Source of the DNA: JACRBK01 sp964427955
GTDB taxonomy: Bacteria > Chloroflexota > Anaerolineae > Aggregatilineales > Aggregatilineaceae
NCBI GenBank assembly: GCA_964427955.1
Contig: CAYRWY010000122.1
Location: forward strand, 1 to 13,835
DNA: 13,835 bases
Reading direction: 5' to 3'
Shown here: piece after piece, positions 1 to 6,199 of the stretch
How the letters are laid out: every line of letters starts with the position of its first letter
Numbering within the stretch: position 1 is the stretch's first letter
Translations under genes and position numbers: made by a program
Notes under the pieces: model-generated
Told to the model about the DNA's origin: nothing
Database searches by the model: none
Seen by the model: only the letters and a program-made list of their open reading frames with translations

Positions 1-1283
1 GTCGCCAGCCAGGCCGACAGCGACCGGCTGTGTACCTGGAGTGTCTCGATGGCCGGGCCAATCGGATCGGTGCCGCCCGCGCCCGGCTCGCCCTGGTAGC
101 CGCCGTAGAACGCAAAATACGCCTGGTTCAACTTGCGGATCAGGTAGCCGTGGCGGACGAAGACCCGCCGCTCGGATTCCATCGTGAGTTCCGCCGCGCG
201 CACCTTGCCCAGCCACAGCAGGTAATCGACGTAGACGCGGGTCTTGTTCAATTCCGTGTAAAAGTCGAACGGTTCCGGCGCGTCGGGATCGGTGAGGGGT
301 GCGGCGGGAGCAGCAGCCGGGCTGAGGCTGGCCGGGGTGGCGGCATTCAGGAACGAGGGATAGACCGGCGCGGCCAGGTCGGGATAGTAACGCTGCATCA
401 CCTTGAGCGCCACCGCCCGCCCGAAGAAGGTCGCCGTCGTCTCGTTGATGATGCGCGTTTCGGGCCGGGACTCGTATTCCAGCCCCAGCGGGAAGAGCAT
501 CAAATAGTGGTGCGCCCACTCGTGCGCCGTCACCTCGAAGGCGCGCGCCAGGTTGAGATTCAGCGCGTCGGGCGGATAATCCGGCTCCTCGACCATGCTG
601 GGATACAGGCTCAGCCCGCCCAGCGGCACGACCAGCGACGAGACGTCCAGTTCCGTGTCGAGCGTCGTTTCGAGCGCCTCGGCCTGATCGACGGTCAGCG
701 GGATCAGCGTATCCTCGGCGGCGATCTCGATCCGGTCGCGCGGGGAGACGATCAGCGCGGTGGGCAGCTCGCTGAAGTGCATCGCCACCGGCGGGATCAC
801 CTGCCCCAGCACGCCGAAGCCTTCGTCGATCAGCACGGCGGACACCTGCTCCTCGACGATGCCTTCGACCAGCCGTTGATCGTCCGCCAACTGGCGGCGC
901 AGGGCGTCCCGCTGCGCGCGCTGATCGGCGGTCGCGGCTGCCGGATCGGACACCGCCGGATCGGCGTAGACGCGCTCGATCTGTGCTTCGAGCGTCTGCG
1001 CCTGGCCGAGCGTAGCCAGATAATCGAACAAAACCTGGCGCTGCTCGCCATCGTCCAGGTAGGGATGGACGCCGAACAATTCCTGGCGGGCCTTGCTCCA
1101 CAGCGCGTCCACTTCCCAGGTGACGTAATCGAACACCTCGTCGCGGGCCAGCGCGCTCACCCGCCCGCTCAGCGACGAATCTACCGTCACGCCGTCGTTG
1201 AAGATCGCCAGCAGCAGGATCATGGCGACGATCCAGTTCACGGCCCTGGACAGCCGCCGGAGGAAGCGCCCCAGCCGGGTCAT
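1..1283 (-). CDS. Membrane-anchored HExxH zinc metallopeptidase (3' end outside window)
   Basis: This reading frame stays open to the left edge of the window, so the C-terminus is missing; about 427 residues are visible. Residues about 12-28 form one N-terminal hydrophobic segment (WIVAMILLLAIF), so most of the chain probably lies outside the cytoplasm. Residues 254-258 read HEWAH, followed by a second His, and a Glu in NETTA lies at about residue 281. This is the HExxH...NExxA layout of gluzincin-type zinc peptidases: two His and the distal Glu as zinc ligands, and the motif Glu as catalytic base. The start ATG sits in an ATGA overlap with the stop of the upstream DUF3592-like gene, with AGGAAG 8 bases before it, so the two are probably translationally coupled. 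Substrate and exact family are not recognised. The peptidase call rests on the motif and topology, which are clear. Confidence 0.82.
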   Translation of the reverse strand, partial: MTRLGRFLRRLSRAVNWIVAMILLLAIFNDGVTVDSSLSGRVSALARDEVFDYVTWEVDALWSKARQELFGVHPYLDDGEQRQVLFDYLATLGQAQTLEAQIERVYADPAVSDPAAATADQRAQRDALRRQLADDQRLVEGIVEEQVSAVLIDEGFGVLGQVIPPVAMHFSELPTALIVSPRDRIEIAAEDTLIPLTVDQAEALETTLDTELDVSSLVVPLGGLSLYPSMVEEPDYPPDALNLNLARAFEVTAHEWAHHYLMLFPLGLEYESRPETRIINETTATFFGRAVALKVMQRYYPDLAAPVYPSFLNAATPASLSPAAAPAAPLTDPDAPEPFDFYTELNKTRVYVDYLLWLGKVRAAELTMESERRVFVRHGYLIRKLNQAYFAFYGGYQGEPGAGGTDPIGPAIETLQVHSRSLSAWLA

Positions 1284-1753
1284 CGGCGGTGCTTCCTGAC
1301 CTGCCGGCGGGCGCTGATGCTGATCCACATCATGAGCAGCAGGTTGAGCAGCATTGCCGCCGGGAGCACGAAGATCAGAAACTTCAGGTCGAAGAAGGTG
1401 CCCGGCAGTTTCGAGACTTCAAAATCGCCGCTCCCCTGGCCGGGGATGCCGGAAATGCCGGGATCGACCGGGCTGTAGACGATTTCGAGGTCCTGCCCGA
1501 CCGTGATCTTCTTGAAATACGCGGCGGTGACGCGGTGGCGGCGCGCGTACTCCACACCATCGACCGTGTAGCGGTAGCGCACGTAGTATTTGCCGGTGCT
1601 GGTGAATTCCCGGCTGCCCACCTGGGCGACGAGGCGCGGCCCGTTCAGCCGCCACTGGATCGCCCAGCGATAAAACCCATAGCCGAACAGCCCGATCAGA
1701 CCGATTTCGAGGACGAGCAGCACCGCGATCAGGCGGCGTGTCGAGGATTTCAT
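1280..1753 (-). CDS. DUF3592-like two-TM membrane protein
   Basis: A 157-residue protein with hydrophobic segments at about residues 8-28 and 125-145. Between them is a soluble domain with YYVRYRYTVDGVEY (residues 56-69) and, later, VGQDLEIVYSPVDPG (85-99). This pattern (a 'Y.Y.VDGv.Y' strand and a 'G..v.V.Y.P.DP' strand between two helices) is typical of DUF3592 proteins, whose function is unknown. The ATG at 1753 is chosen because AAGGG lies 6 bases upstream and because the stop of the lipid kinase overlaps it as ATGA; an in-frame extension further upstream would run antiparallel to nothing known and is only a shadow of the kinase gene. It overlaps the downstream peptidase by 4 bases, so it sits mid-operon. 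It may be an accessory partner of the peptidase, but only proximity suggests this. Confidence 0.72.
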   Translation of the reverse strand: MKSSTRRLIAVLLVLEIGLIGLFGYGFYRWAIQWRLNGPRLVAQVGSREFTSTGKYYVRYRYTVDGVEYARRHRVTAAYFKKITVGQDLEIVYSPVDPGISGIPGQGSGDFEVSKLPGTFFDLKFLIFVLPAAMLLNLLLMMWISISARRQVRKHRR

Positions 1754-2256
1754 ACGTGACCCTTTTCCGCAGCCCGGCCCGGCACGATCACCTGCACCGC
1801 GCCCGGCTGCACCGTAACCTTGAGCGGCGTCTGGCCCACGGCCTCGCCGTCCAGATGCACCGGCTGCGGCGGATCGGCCACGATCTCCACTTCCCGCGCC
1901 TGCCAGTGACGGAGCGCCTGCGCGCCCGCTTCCCACCGGACGGCGCTGGCGGCCAGCGCCAGCAGCGACGACGGCGCAAAGTTTAGCGCGATCACGTCCA
2001 ACCAGCCATCGTCAGGCCGGATGCGGGATGAAAAGACCAGGCCCAGCCGCCCGATGCTGCCCGCATTGGCGATCCAGACGTTGAAGCCGGATACGTCCAC
2101 CGGCTCGCCGTCCAACACCAGGTGGAAGCGCGCGCCGACGCGGGGATGTGCCGCCCGCAGCGCCCCGATCCCATAACCGAACGGGCCGAACCAATGCTTG
2201 AGCGGCGGGGCCGTCTGATCGATGATCGCGGCTTCGAATCCGGCGCTGGCGCGGAT
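1750..2256 (-). CDS. YegS/DagK-type lipid kinase, C-terminal half (5' end in scaffold gap)
   Basis: The 168 visible residues match the C-terminal beta-sandwich half of the diacylglycerol/lipid kinase family (DagK, YegS, BmrU). These enzymes phosphorylate diacylglycerol or related lipids with ATP at the inner membrane face. Supporting motifs are a 'GFEAAII' strand at the start, GFNVWIANAGSIGRLGL in the middle, PDDGWLDVIAL, and near the end PVHLDGEAVG, which corresponds to the family's conserved 'h.DGE..g' signature, followed by a closing strand that ends in VIVP. The nucleotide-binding N-terminal half (NPxSG and GGDGT motifs) would lie in the run of N. Family members are usually about 290-310 residues, so some 130 residues are missing. 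The stop overlaps the next gene's start as ATGA. Whether prs and this gene are directly adjacent cannot be seen. Confidence 0.85.
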   Translation of the reverse strand: MRASAGFEAAIIDQTAPPLKHWFGPFGYGIGALRAAHPRVGARFHLVLDGEPVDVSGFNVWIANAGSIGRLGLVFSSRIRPDDGWLDVIALNFAPSSLLALAASAVRWEAGAQALRHWQAREVEIVADPPQPVHLDGEAVGQTPLKVTVQPGAVQVIVPGRAAEKGHV

Positions 2257-2356
2257 NNNNNNNNNNNNNNNNNNNNNNNNNNNNNNNNNNNNNNNNNNNN
2301 NNNNNNNNNNNNNNNNNNNNNNNNNNNNNNNNNNNNNNNNNNNNNNNNNNNNNNNN
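2257..2356. other. Scaffold gap (100 N)
   Basis: Exactly 100 undetermined bases, the conventional length for a gap of unknown size. It removes the N-terminal half of the lipid kinase. That half alone would need roughly 400 bases, so the true gap is probably longer than shown. Reading frames that run through the N block are artefacts. Confidence 0.97.
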
Positions 2357-2360
2357 TTAC

Positions 2361-3353
2361 CTACCCCAACGACCGGTCGGACGGCGCGTCGCCTTCCCAA
2401 TACGCAAACAGAGCGCCCACTGAGCGCCCGTCGTGATTACACAGAATCGCATCGCCGATGGCGGGAGCGATCGGTACGACAGTCAGCTTGTGGATGCTTT
2501 CCCAGGCGTGGGGGGAATAGACGGTATCGGTGCAGACGATCTGATCCACCCCGTTCAGGCGGTTCAGCCGCGATACCGCGTTACCGGTGAACAGCCCGTG
2601 CGTGCAAGCCAGCGTGAAAGACTGGGTGCCCAGCTTGCGCAGGACGCGCACGACTTCGACCATCGTGCCGCCGGTCGCGATCTCGTCGTCGATGACGATG
2701 GCGCGCTTGGGGGCCGAGCTGGTAATGCCCAGCACGGTTTTGATCTCGACGTCGCGATCCGACAGGCGCATTTTCGTCCCAACGGCTACCGGCAGGCCGA
2801 GCGCATAGGCCAGCTTGGTCGCCTGCTTGGCGTAGCCGACATCCGGCGAGACGACGATGGTATCGGACAGGTCCTGCTTCTTGAAATAGTCGATCAACAC
2901 GTGCTGCCCGGTCAGATGATCCAGCGGCACGTCGAAAAAACCGTGTGTCTGCGGCGAATGGAGCGAGACCGCAATCGCGCGGTCAGCCCCGGCAGCTTCG
3001 ATCAACTTGGCGACCAGCTTGCCGGTGATGCAGATACGCGGCGCGTCTTTTTTGTCAGAACGCCCATAGACGTAATAGGGAATCACCGCCGTCACGCGCC
3101 GGGCATCCCCGTGCCGTGCGATGTCGATCATCATCAGCATTTGCATGATGTGACGGTGCACCGGGTTGGTGTGCGACTGGATGATATAGACATCCTTGTT
3201 ACGCACGCTTTCCCCTAATTGGATGCTCAGCGTGCCGTGACTGAAGCGATCAATCTTCGTCTTGCGCAGCGGCACGTCAAGATGCTTGCAGATTTTGAGA
3301 GCAAGGTGTTCGTTCGATGAACCTGCGAATATGTAGAGGTCTTCCGGACCCAA
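2361..3353 (-). CDS. prs: Ribose-phosphate pyrophosphokinase (PRPP synthase)
   Basis: This 330-residue cytoplasmic enzyme makes phosphoribosyl pyrophosphate from ribose 5-phosphate and ATP, feeding purine, pyrimidine, histidine, tryptophan and NAD synthesis. Features seen: an N-terminal FAGSSN (9-14), IPYYVYGRSDKKD (91-103), a catalytic His in SLHSPQTHGFF (His132), SPDVG (169-173), the catalytic-loop Lys and Arg in TKMR (Lys194, Arg196), and the PRPP-binding loop VIDDEIATGGT (220-230). The YGRSDKKD form replaces the YARQDRK of enterobacterial enzymes; I believe this is a known variant. The start is TTG at 3353. No ATG lies nearby, and AAGGAGG at 3360-3366 is 6 bases before it, so the TTG is well supported. 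It is divergent from the GNAT gene. What follows it is hidden by the scaffold gap. Confidence 0.95.
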   Translation of the reverse strand: MGPEDLYIFAGSSNEHLALKICKHLDVPLRKTKIDRFSHGTLSIQLGESVRNKDVYIIQSHTNPVHRHIMQMLMMIDIARHGDARRVTAVIPYYVYGRSDKKDAPRICITGKLVAKLIEAAGADRAIAVSLHSPQTHGFFDVPLDHLTGQHVLIDYFKKQDLSDTIVVSPDVGYAKQATKLAYALGLPVAVGTKMRLSDRDVEIKTVLGITSSAPKRAIVIDDEIATGGTMVEVVRVLRKLGTQSFTLACTHGLFTGNAVSRLNRLNGVDQIVCTDTVYSPHAWESIHKLTVVPIAPAIGDAILCNHDGRSVGALFAYWEGDAPSDRSLG

Positions 3354-3359
3354 GACCGT

Positions 3360-3366
3360 CCTCCTT
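3360..3366 (-). promoter_or_regulatory. Shine-Dalgarno site fixing the TTG start of prs
   Basis: AAGGAGG on the minus strand lies 6 bases before the TTG. It is a near-perfect anti-16S match and decides in favour of this non-ATG start. Confidence 0.85.
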
Positions 3367-3389
3367 GGTGCTGTTTGGAATCCGCTCCT

Positions 3390-3417
3390 ACTTTACCGCT
3401 TGGCTGTAAATGCGCAA
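3390..3417 (-). promoter_or_regulatory. Candidate sigma70 promoter for prs
   Basis: On the minus strand, TTGCGC (3412-3417) and TAAAGT (3390-3395) are 16 bases apart. Both boxes are only partial matches to consensus. The position, about 37 bases before the prs start codon, is reasonable. Confidence 0.45.
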
Positions 3418-3432
3418 GGTTTCACTCCGGGC

Positions 3433-3438
3433 TATAAT
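3433..3438 (+). promoter_or_regulatory. Candidate -10 box for the GNAT gene pair
   Basis: TATAAT matches the -10 consensus exactly and lies 43 bases before the GNAT start at 3482. I see no good -35 box at 16-18 bases upstream (the sequence there is about ATGCGC), so an activator or another sigma factor may be involved, or the match may be chance. Confidence 0.45.
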
Positions 3439-3481
3439 CCAGGAACATTGGTATTGAGCAGCCCTTGAAACGGGGGACTCC

Positions 3482-4765
3482 ATGTCGTTGCGAACACTTC
3501 GCTGGCCTGACGACCAGGAATCGATCCTGGATCATATCCGCCAGGTGTACGGACCGGCGGATTATGAGACGTGGTCGGCATCCTATGGTGCCGCGCCCGA
3601 TTTTGACCCCACCAACTGCTTCGTGATCGACGGCGATCAAGAGGGCGAAATCGCGGCGCACGCCATGATCATCCCGCGCCAGATGCAGATCGGGGAGAGC
3701 GTGCTCCCTGCCGCCGAAATCAGCCTGCTGGGGGTGCTGGACGCCTACCAGGGCCGCGGCTACGAGAACGCCCTGCTCGACGTCGTGCACCAGCGTATGT
3801 CCGAGCGCGGCGATGTGCTGGGGCTTAGTTTCGGCAGCCCACTCTTGTTCGAACCCTGGCAGTACGAATATGCCGTCGGCCTCTACCTGACCAGCTACGA
3901 ATCCGACATCGCGACGGATCTCGCGCTCAAAGCCAACCAATGGAATCCCGGCCACAGTTACGAGCGCCGGACGGCGGAACAGTTGGGGGTGCACCGCCGC
4001 GAGATGACCGTGCGGCGCTTCTACATCAACGATCTGCCCACCGTCCAGGCCCTTTACCTGGCGGAAAGCGTGCGCGGCCATTACCTGATCGCGCGCAGCG
4101 ACGACACCTGGGCCTGGCAGATCGAAGCCCAGGAACGCGCCGGGCAGGGCGAGCCGGACGATTTTCTGGTGGTCGAAGACGAGGACCGGTTGGTCGCCTA
4201 CGCGCGATTGGTGTCGGACCGGCAGGTCAACGCTTTCCGCGACATCGAGGCGGCCCAATTCAGCGTGATCGAGGCGGGGGGCGAGGACCCGGATGCCATC
4301 GAAGTCCTGTTGGCCGAGATCGCCCGGCTGGCCCAGGTCAAGGGCGAGGAGCGGATCGGGCTGTTCGTCCATCCTAACAGCGCCTTCATGCAGCACGCCC
4401 TGGTGCGCGGCGCGGCCCTGCGCTATTTTACCGGCGCGGGCTTCGTCCGGCTGCACGATCTGGCGGGTGCCCTGGAACTGCTCGCCCCGACCTTCGAAGC
4501 GCGGCTGCAAAACTGCCGGTTCGGGGGGCGGGACTGCCTGCTGGTCGTGACGACCGAAACCGATCAGGCCGAGCTCCGGCTGGGCACCGCCGACGATCCG
4601 GAGATCGTCGAACTGGAAATCCCGGCCACGGTGCTGGTCCGGCTGCTGACGGGCTGGATCGGCTTCAAGAACGTGACCGCCGGATACCGCGAGCGCCACA
4701 TGGACCTGCTGAACGCCTTGTTTCCCCAGCGCGCGCCGAAAATCGGGCTGGCGGATCTGGTTTAA
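3482..4765 (+). CDS. Eis-like GNAT N-acetyltransferase
   Basis: The 427 residues match the Eis/COG4552 plan: an N-terminal GNAT domain, a second GNAT-like domain and a C-terminal sterol-carrier-like domain. The acetyl-CoA loop is at LLGVLDAYQGRGYENALL (residues 82-99), with the Q-x-x-G-x-G/A-type QGRGYE sequence. SFGSPLLFEPWQYEYAVGLY (116-135) resembles the 'lfg...Y..fGY' stretch after motif A. The C-terminus has LLTGWIGFKNVTAGYRERH and ends LNALFPQRAPKIGLADLV, much like the 'lFP...P.i...D.f' ending of Eis proteins. In mycobacteria Eis acetylates aminoglycosides and other amines; the substrate here cannot be told from sequence. The ATG follows a purine-rich but weak ribosome site (GGGGGA). 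It is followed after 19 bases by a second GNAT gene, probably one transcript. Confidence 0.82.
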   Translation: MSLRTLRWPDDQESILDHIRQVYGPADYETWSASYGAAPDFDPTNCFVIDGDQEGEIAAHAMIIPRQMQIGESVLPAAEISLLGVLDAYQGRGYENALLDVVHQRMSERGDVLGLSFGSPLLFEPWQYEYAVGLYLTSYESDIATDLALKANQWNPGHSYERRTAEQLGVHRREMTVRRFYINDLPTVQALYLAESVRGHYLIARSDDTWAWQIEAQERAGQGEPDDFLVVEDEDRLVAYARLVSDRQVNAFRDIEAAQFSVIEAGGEDPDAIEVLLAEIARLAQVKGEERIGLFVHPNSAFMQHALVRGAALRYFTGAGFVRLHDLAGALELLAPTFEARLQNCRFGGRDCLLVVTTETDQAELRLGTADDPEIVELEIPATVLVRLLTGWIGFKNVTAGYRERHMDLLNALFPQRAPKIGLADLV

Positions 4766-4784
4766 TTCTTCGGAAGGCGACACC

Positions 4785-5729
4785 ATGCCCCAAATCACCG
4801 TACGCCAGGCAACCCTGGCCGACGCCGCCAGCATCACCGCGCTCTACAATGCGACGATCCCCGCCTGGACGCGCCGCACCCTCGACGGCGAAAACCTGCC
4901 GGTCGATTACGACGATCTGACCCTGTTCGAGCGGTGGCTGGTCGGCGGTCCCTGGTCCAGCGTCGAAATGTGTTCCGTGCACCTGGCTAACCTGCTGCGC
5001 GGCGCGGATGGCCTGCCGCTGGTGGCCGAGATCGAAGGCCGCGTGGGCGCTGAGGCGGAAGTCTTCATCGGGCACGAGCCGGAGCCATTCGGCCATCACG
5101 TCAACATCGCGCGGCTGGCCGTGCATCCCGATTACGCGAACACCGGGCTGAGCAGCGCCCTGCTCAAATACATCCACCAGATCGGCGAGGCGATCCGCTG
5201 CCGCCGCCTTACCGTCGCGGATGGCGAGGCGGATGCCGCCCTGTACGAGCATCACCGCTTCGCGCGCACCCAGTCCGGCTACCGGCTGGCGATCAAGGCG
5301 GGTGAGGGACGAGTCTTCTACAAAGCCAGCGAACTCAAGACCTTCGACCCGGAGCAGATCAACGGCTGGCACATGCCGCTGGGTCGCTACCAGAATGCCC
5401 GCCAGGAATGGGACCGGATGCCGCCCGGCTTCTGGAACAGCGTGCCGGAGATCGTCGAACCGGAATCGCACCGCCTGTACGTCACCGTCACCGGCCAGGA
5501 AGGCTACGCCCTGATGCAGCAGGATCGCTACGTGCCGGAGCGCGTGCACGCCTTCCTGTGGACCAAGCGCCCGCTCAACAACCTGCTGACGATGGCCCTG
5601 CTCGACTGGTCCGCGCGCCACGAGTACACCCAGGTGGTGACCTTCGCCTGGGATTACGTCCGTCCCCTGCTGGAGGTCGAAACCGAAACCGAAGCCTATT
5701 CCCAGGTGCTCTACAGCCAGGGGTTCTAA
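4785..5729 (+). CDS. GNAT-family N-acetyltransferase-like protein with C-terminal extension
   Basis: A 314-residue protein starting MPQITVRQATLADAASITALYN, the usual first strand and helix of a GNAT domain. Motif A is at about residues 107-130 (VNIARLAVHPDYANTGLSSALLKYI). The Q/R-x-x-G-x-G/A loop reads Y-A-N-T-G-L-S, a degenerate form, so acetyl-CoA binding is likely but not certain. LYEHHRFARTQSGYRL (153-168) fits the end of the domain ('lY...GF'). The remaining 140 residues have GWHMPLGRYQNARQEWDRMP and many aromatic residues; they may be a second, divergent GNAT half, and I do not recognise them. GGAAGG lies 7 bases before the ATG. It is co-directional and close to the Eis-like gene, which suggests a shared transcript and perhaps a related substrate. 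Confidence 0.72.
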   Translation: MPQITVRQATLADAASITALYNATIPAWTRRTLDGENLPVDYDDLTLFERWLVGGPWSSVEMCSVHLANLLRGADGLPLVAEIEGRVGAEAEVFIGHEPEPFGHHVNIARLAVHPDYANTGLSSALLKYIHQIGEAIRCRRLTVADGEADAALYEHHRFARTQSGYRLAIKAGEGRVFYKASELKTFDPEQINGWHMPLGRYQNARQEWDRMPPGFWNSVPEIVEPESHRLYVTVTGQEGYALMQQDRYVPERVHAFLWTKRPLNNLLTMALLDWSARHEYTQVVTFAWDYVRPLLEVETETEAYSQVLYSQGF

Positions 5730-5736
5730 GCCCGCG

Positions 5737-5824
5737 CCTTGTTTACATAACCTCACCCCCCGCCCCTCCCTTTTCACCCGGCGGCGAGGGAAACGTTGCG
5801 GTAGGGGCGCTGCTTGCCGCGCCC
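5737..5824. repeat. Composite intergenic repeat with two small palindromes
   Basis: This stretch directly follows the second GNAT gene. It contains a C-rich half with CCCTC (5764-5768) facing GAGGG (5786-5790), then GGTAGGGGC with a 6-bp stem, GGGCGC (5805-5810) and GCGCCC (5819-5824), around an 8-base loop. GGTAGGGGC recurs at 8689. The opening 19 bases (5737-5755) match 7793-7811 at 16 of 19 positions. Such C-rich/GTAGGGGC palindromes look like a dispersed intergenic repeat family. The second stem could also serve as a weak terminator for the GNAT genes, though no T-run follows. Confidence 0.5.
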
Positions 5825-5922
5825 AGCTTTGAAAAATGAACATTGTCCCTCAAATTTCCGATTCTCAATGCCTGTCCGCCCTGGAACCAGCCCTGCCTGC
5901 CGGATATGTTTTCTTGATATGA

Positions 5923-5951
5923 TTGACACTTATCTCTCTATTCGCTACAAT
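5923..5951 (+). promoter_or_regulatory. Strong sigma70 promoter for the leader/DUF4395/thioredoxin unit
   Basis: TTGACA (5923-5928) and TACAAT (5946-5951) are separated by exactly 17 bases. The -35 is perfect and the -10 has one mismatch. The surrounding 5900-5950 stretch is distinctly A+T-richer than the neighbouring genes. Transcription would start near 5958, giving an unusually long leader of about 240 bases before the DUF4395 start. Confidence 0.85.
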
Positions 5952-5990
5952 CTAGGCTGTTCGTTCGATGACAATGAGAGTCCGACACCG

Positions 5991-6035
5991 ATGCTGAAAT
6001 CTTGCATGTGTACCTGTCTGAAGCGGGGGCGCTAG
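5991..6035 (+). CDS. Putative polycysteine leader peptide (MLKSCMCTCLKRGR)
   Basis: A 14-codon ORF starts about 33 bases after the predicted transcription start and encodes Cys at residues 5, 7 and 9 (TGC, TGT, TGT), then a stop at 6033-6035. Only a weak GAGAG lies upstream. Three Cys in five residues is striking in so short an ORF, in a leader feeding a thiol-redox operon. Polycysteine upstream ORFs are known from mycobacteria, where they attenuate a sulfur-metabolism operon in response to cysteine. By analogy, ribosome stalling here could set the fold of the downstream RNA. Against it: the start site is weak and the ORF could occur by chance. Its codons for residues 8-11 form the 5' arm of the stem at 6014-6053. 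Confidence 0.5.
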   Translation: MLKSCMCTCLKRGR

Positions 6036-6053
6036 CACACGACTTCAAGACAG
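6014..6053 (+). promoter_or_regulatory. Leader stem-loop overlapping the Cys codons
   Basis: CTGTCTGAAG (6014-6023) pairs with CTTCAAGACAG (6043-6053) in a 10-bp stem with one bulged A. The uORF stop codon lies in the loop. A ribosome held on the Cys codons at 6003-6017 would cover the 5' arm. CTGAAGCG occurs again at 6075-6082 and could pair with the same 3' arm, so two exclusive folds are possible. Confidence 0.5.
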
Positions 6054-6064
6054 CACAGTTGATC

Positions 6065-6174
6065 CGGCCAACGGCTGAAGCGCGTGGCAGCGTCCCCGAC
6101 AACTGGGCGGTATTCGACCGTCCACGGGGGGAACGTCGCCCGCGTTTTATTTTGCCCGTTGGCCGTTTTGTTTG
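6065..6174 (+). terminator. Candidate attenuator: nested stems followed by T-runs
   Basis: CGGCCAACGG (6065-6074) is the exact complement of CCGTTGGCCG (6156-6165), and TTTTGTTT follows immediately at 6166-6173. Inside it, GGGCG (6105-6109) pairs with CGCCC (6137-6141), followed 3 bases later by TTTTATTTT (6145-6153). A further alternative pairs CGTCCCC (6091-6097) with GGGGAACG (6128-6135, one bulge). The last T-run ends 13 bases before the AAAGGAG ribosome site, so termination here would switch off the operon. The large loop of the outer stem is unusual for a simple terminator. No riboswitch class is recognised. Confidence 0.5.
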
Positions 6175-6199
6175 CAGAGATCGATCAAAGGAGACCCAC

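Noticed and set aside
30..1478. A 482-codon plus-strand ORF opposite the metallopeptidase
   Set aside because: Arg/His/Gln-rich translation without recognisable domains. The opposite strand encodes HEWAHH, a TM helix and coupled ATGA overlaps. It is a high-GC antisense shadow.
1750..2590. ORFs that run through the block of N (for example 1750-2400 minus and 2222-2590 plus)
   Set aside because: They exist only because N codons contain no stop. The sequence beyond the gap belongs to prs in another frame.
3422..5843. Two long minus-strand ORFs (3422-4837 and 4665-5843) opposite the GNAT genes
   Set aside because: Their translations have shadow composition and no motifs, while the plus strand carries GNAT motifs and ribosome sites. 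A similar shadow at 9282-10199 on the plus strand mirrors the TPR protein's repeats.
6002..6199. An N-terminal extension of the DUF4395 gene through the leader
   Set aside because: The extension lacks a ribosome site, covers the putative regulatory stems and has no resemblance to DUF4395. AAAGGAG fixes the start at 6200.
5958..6199. A known riboswitch or T-box
   Set aside because: I could not find a T-box consensus or the core of a recognised riboswitch class. The Cys ORF plus T-run stems fit attenuation better.
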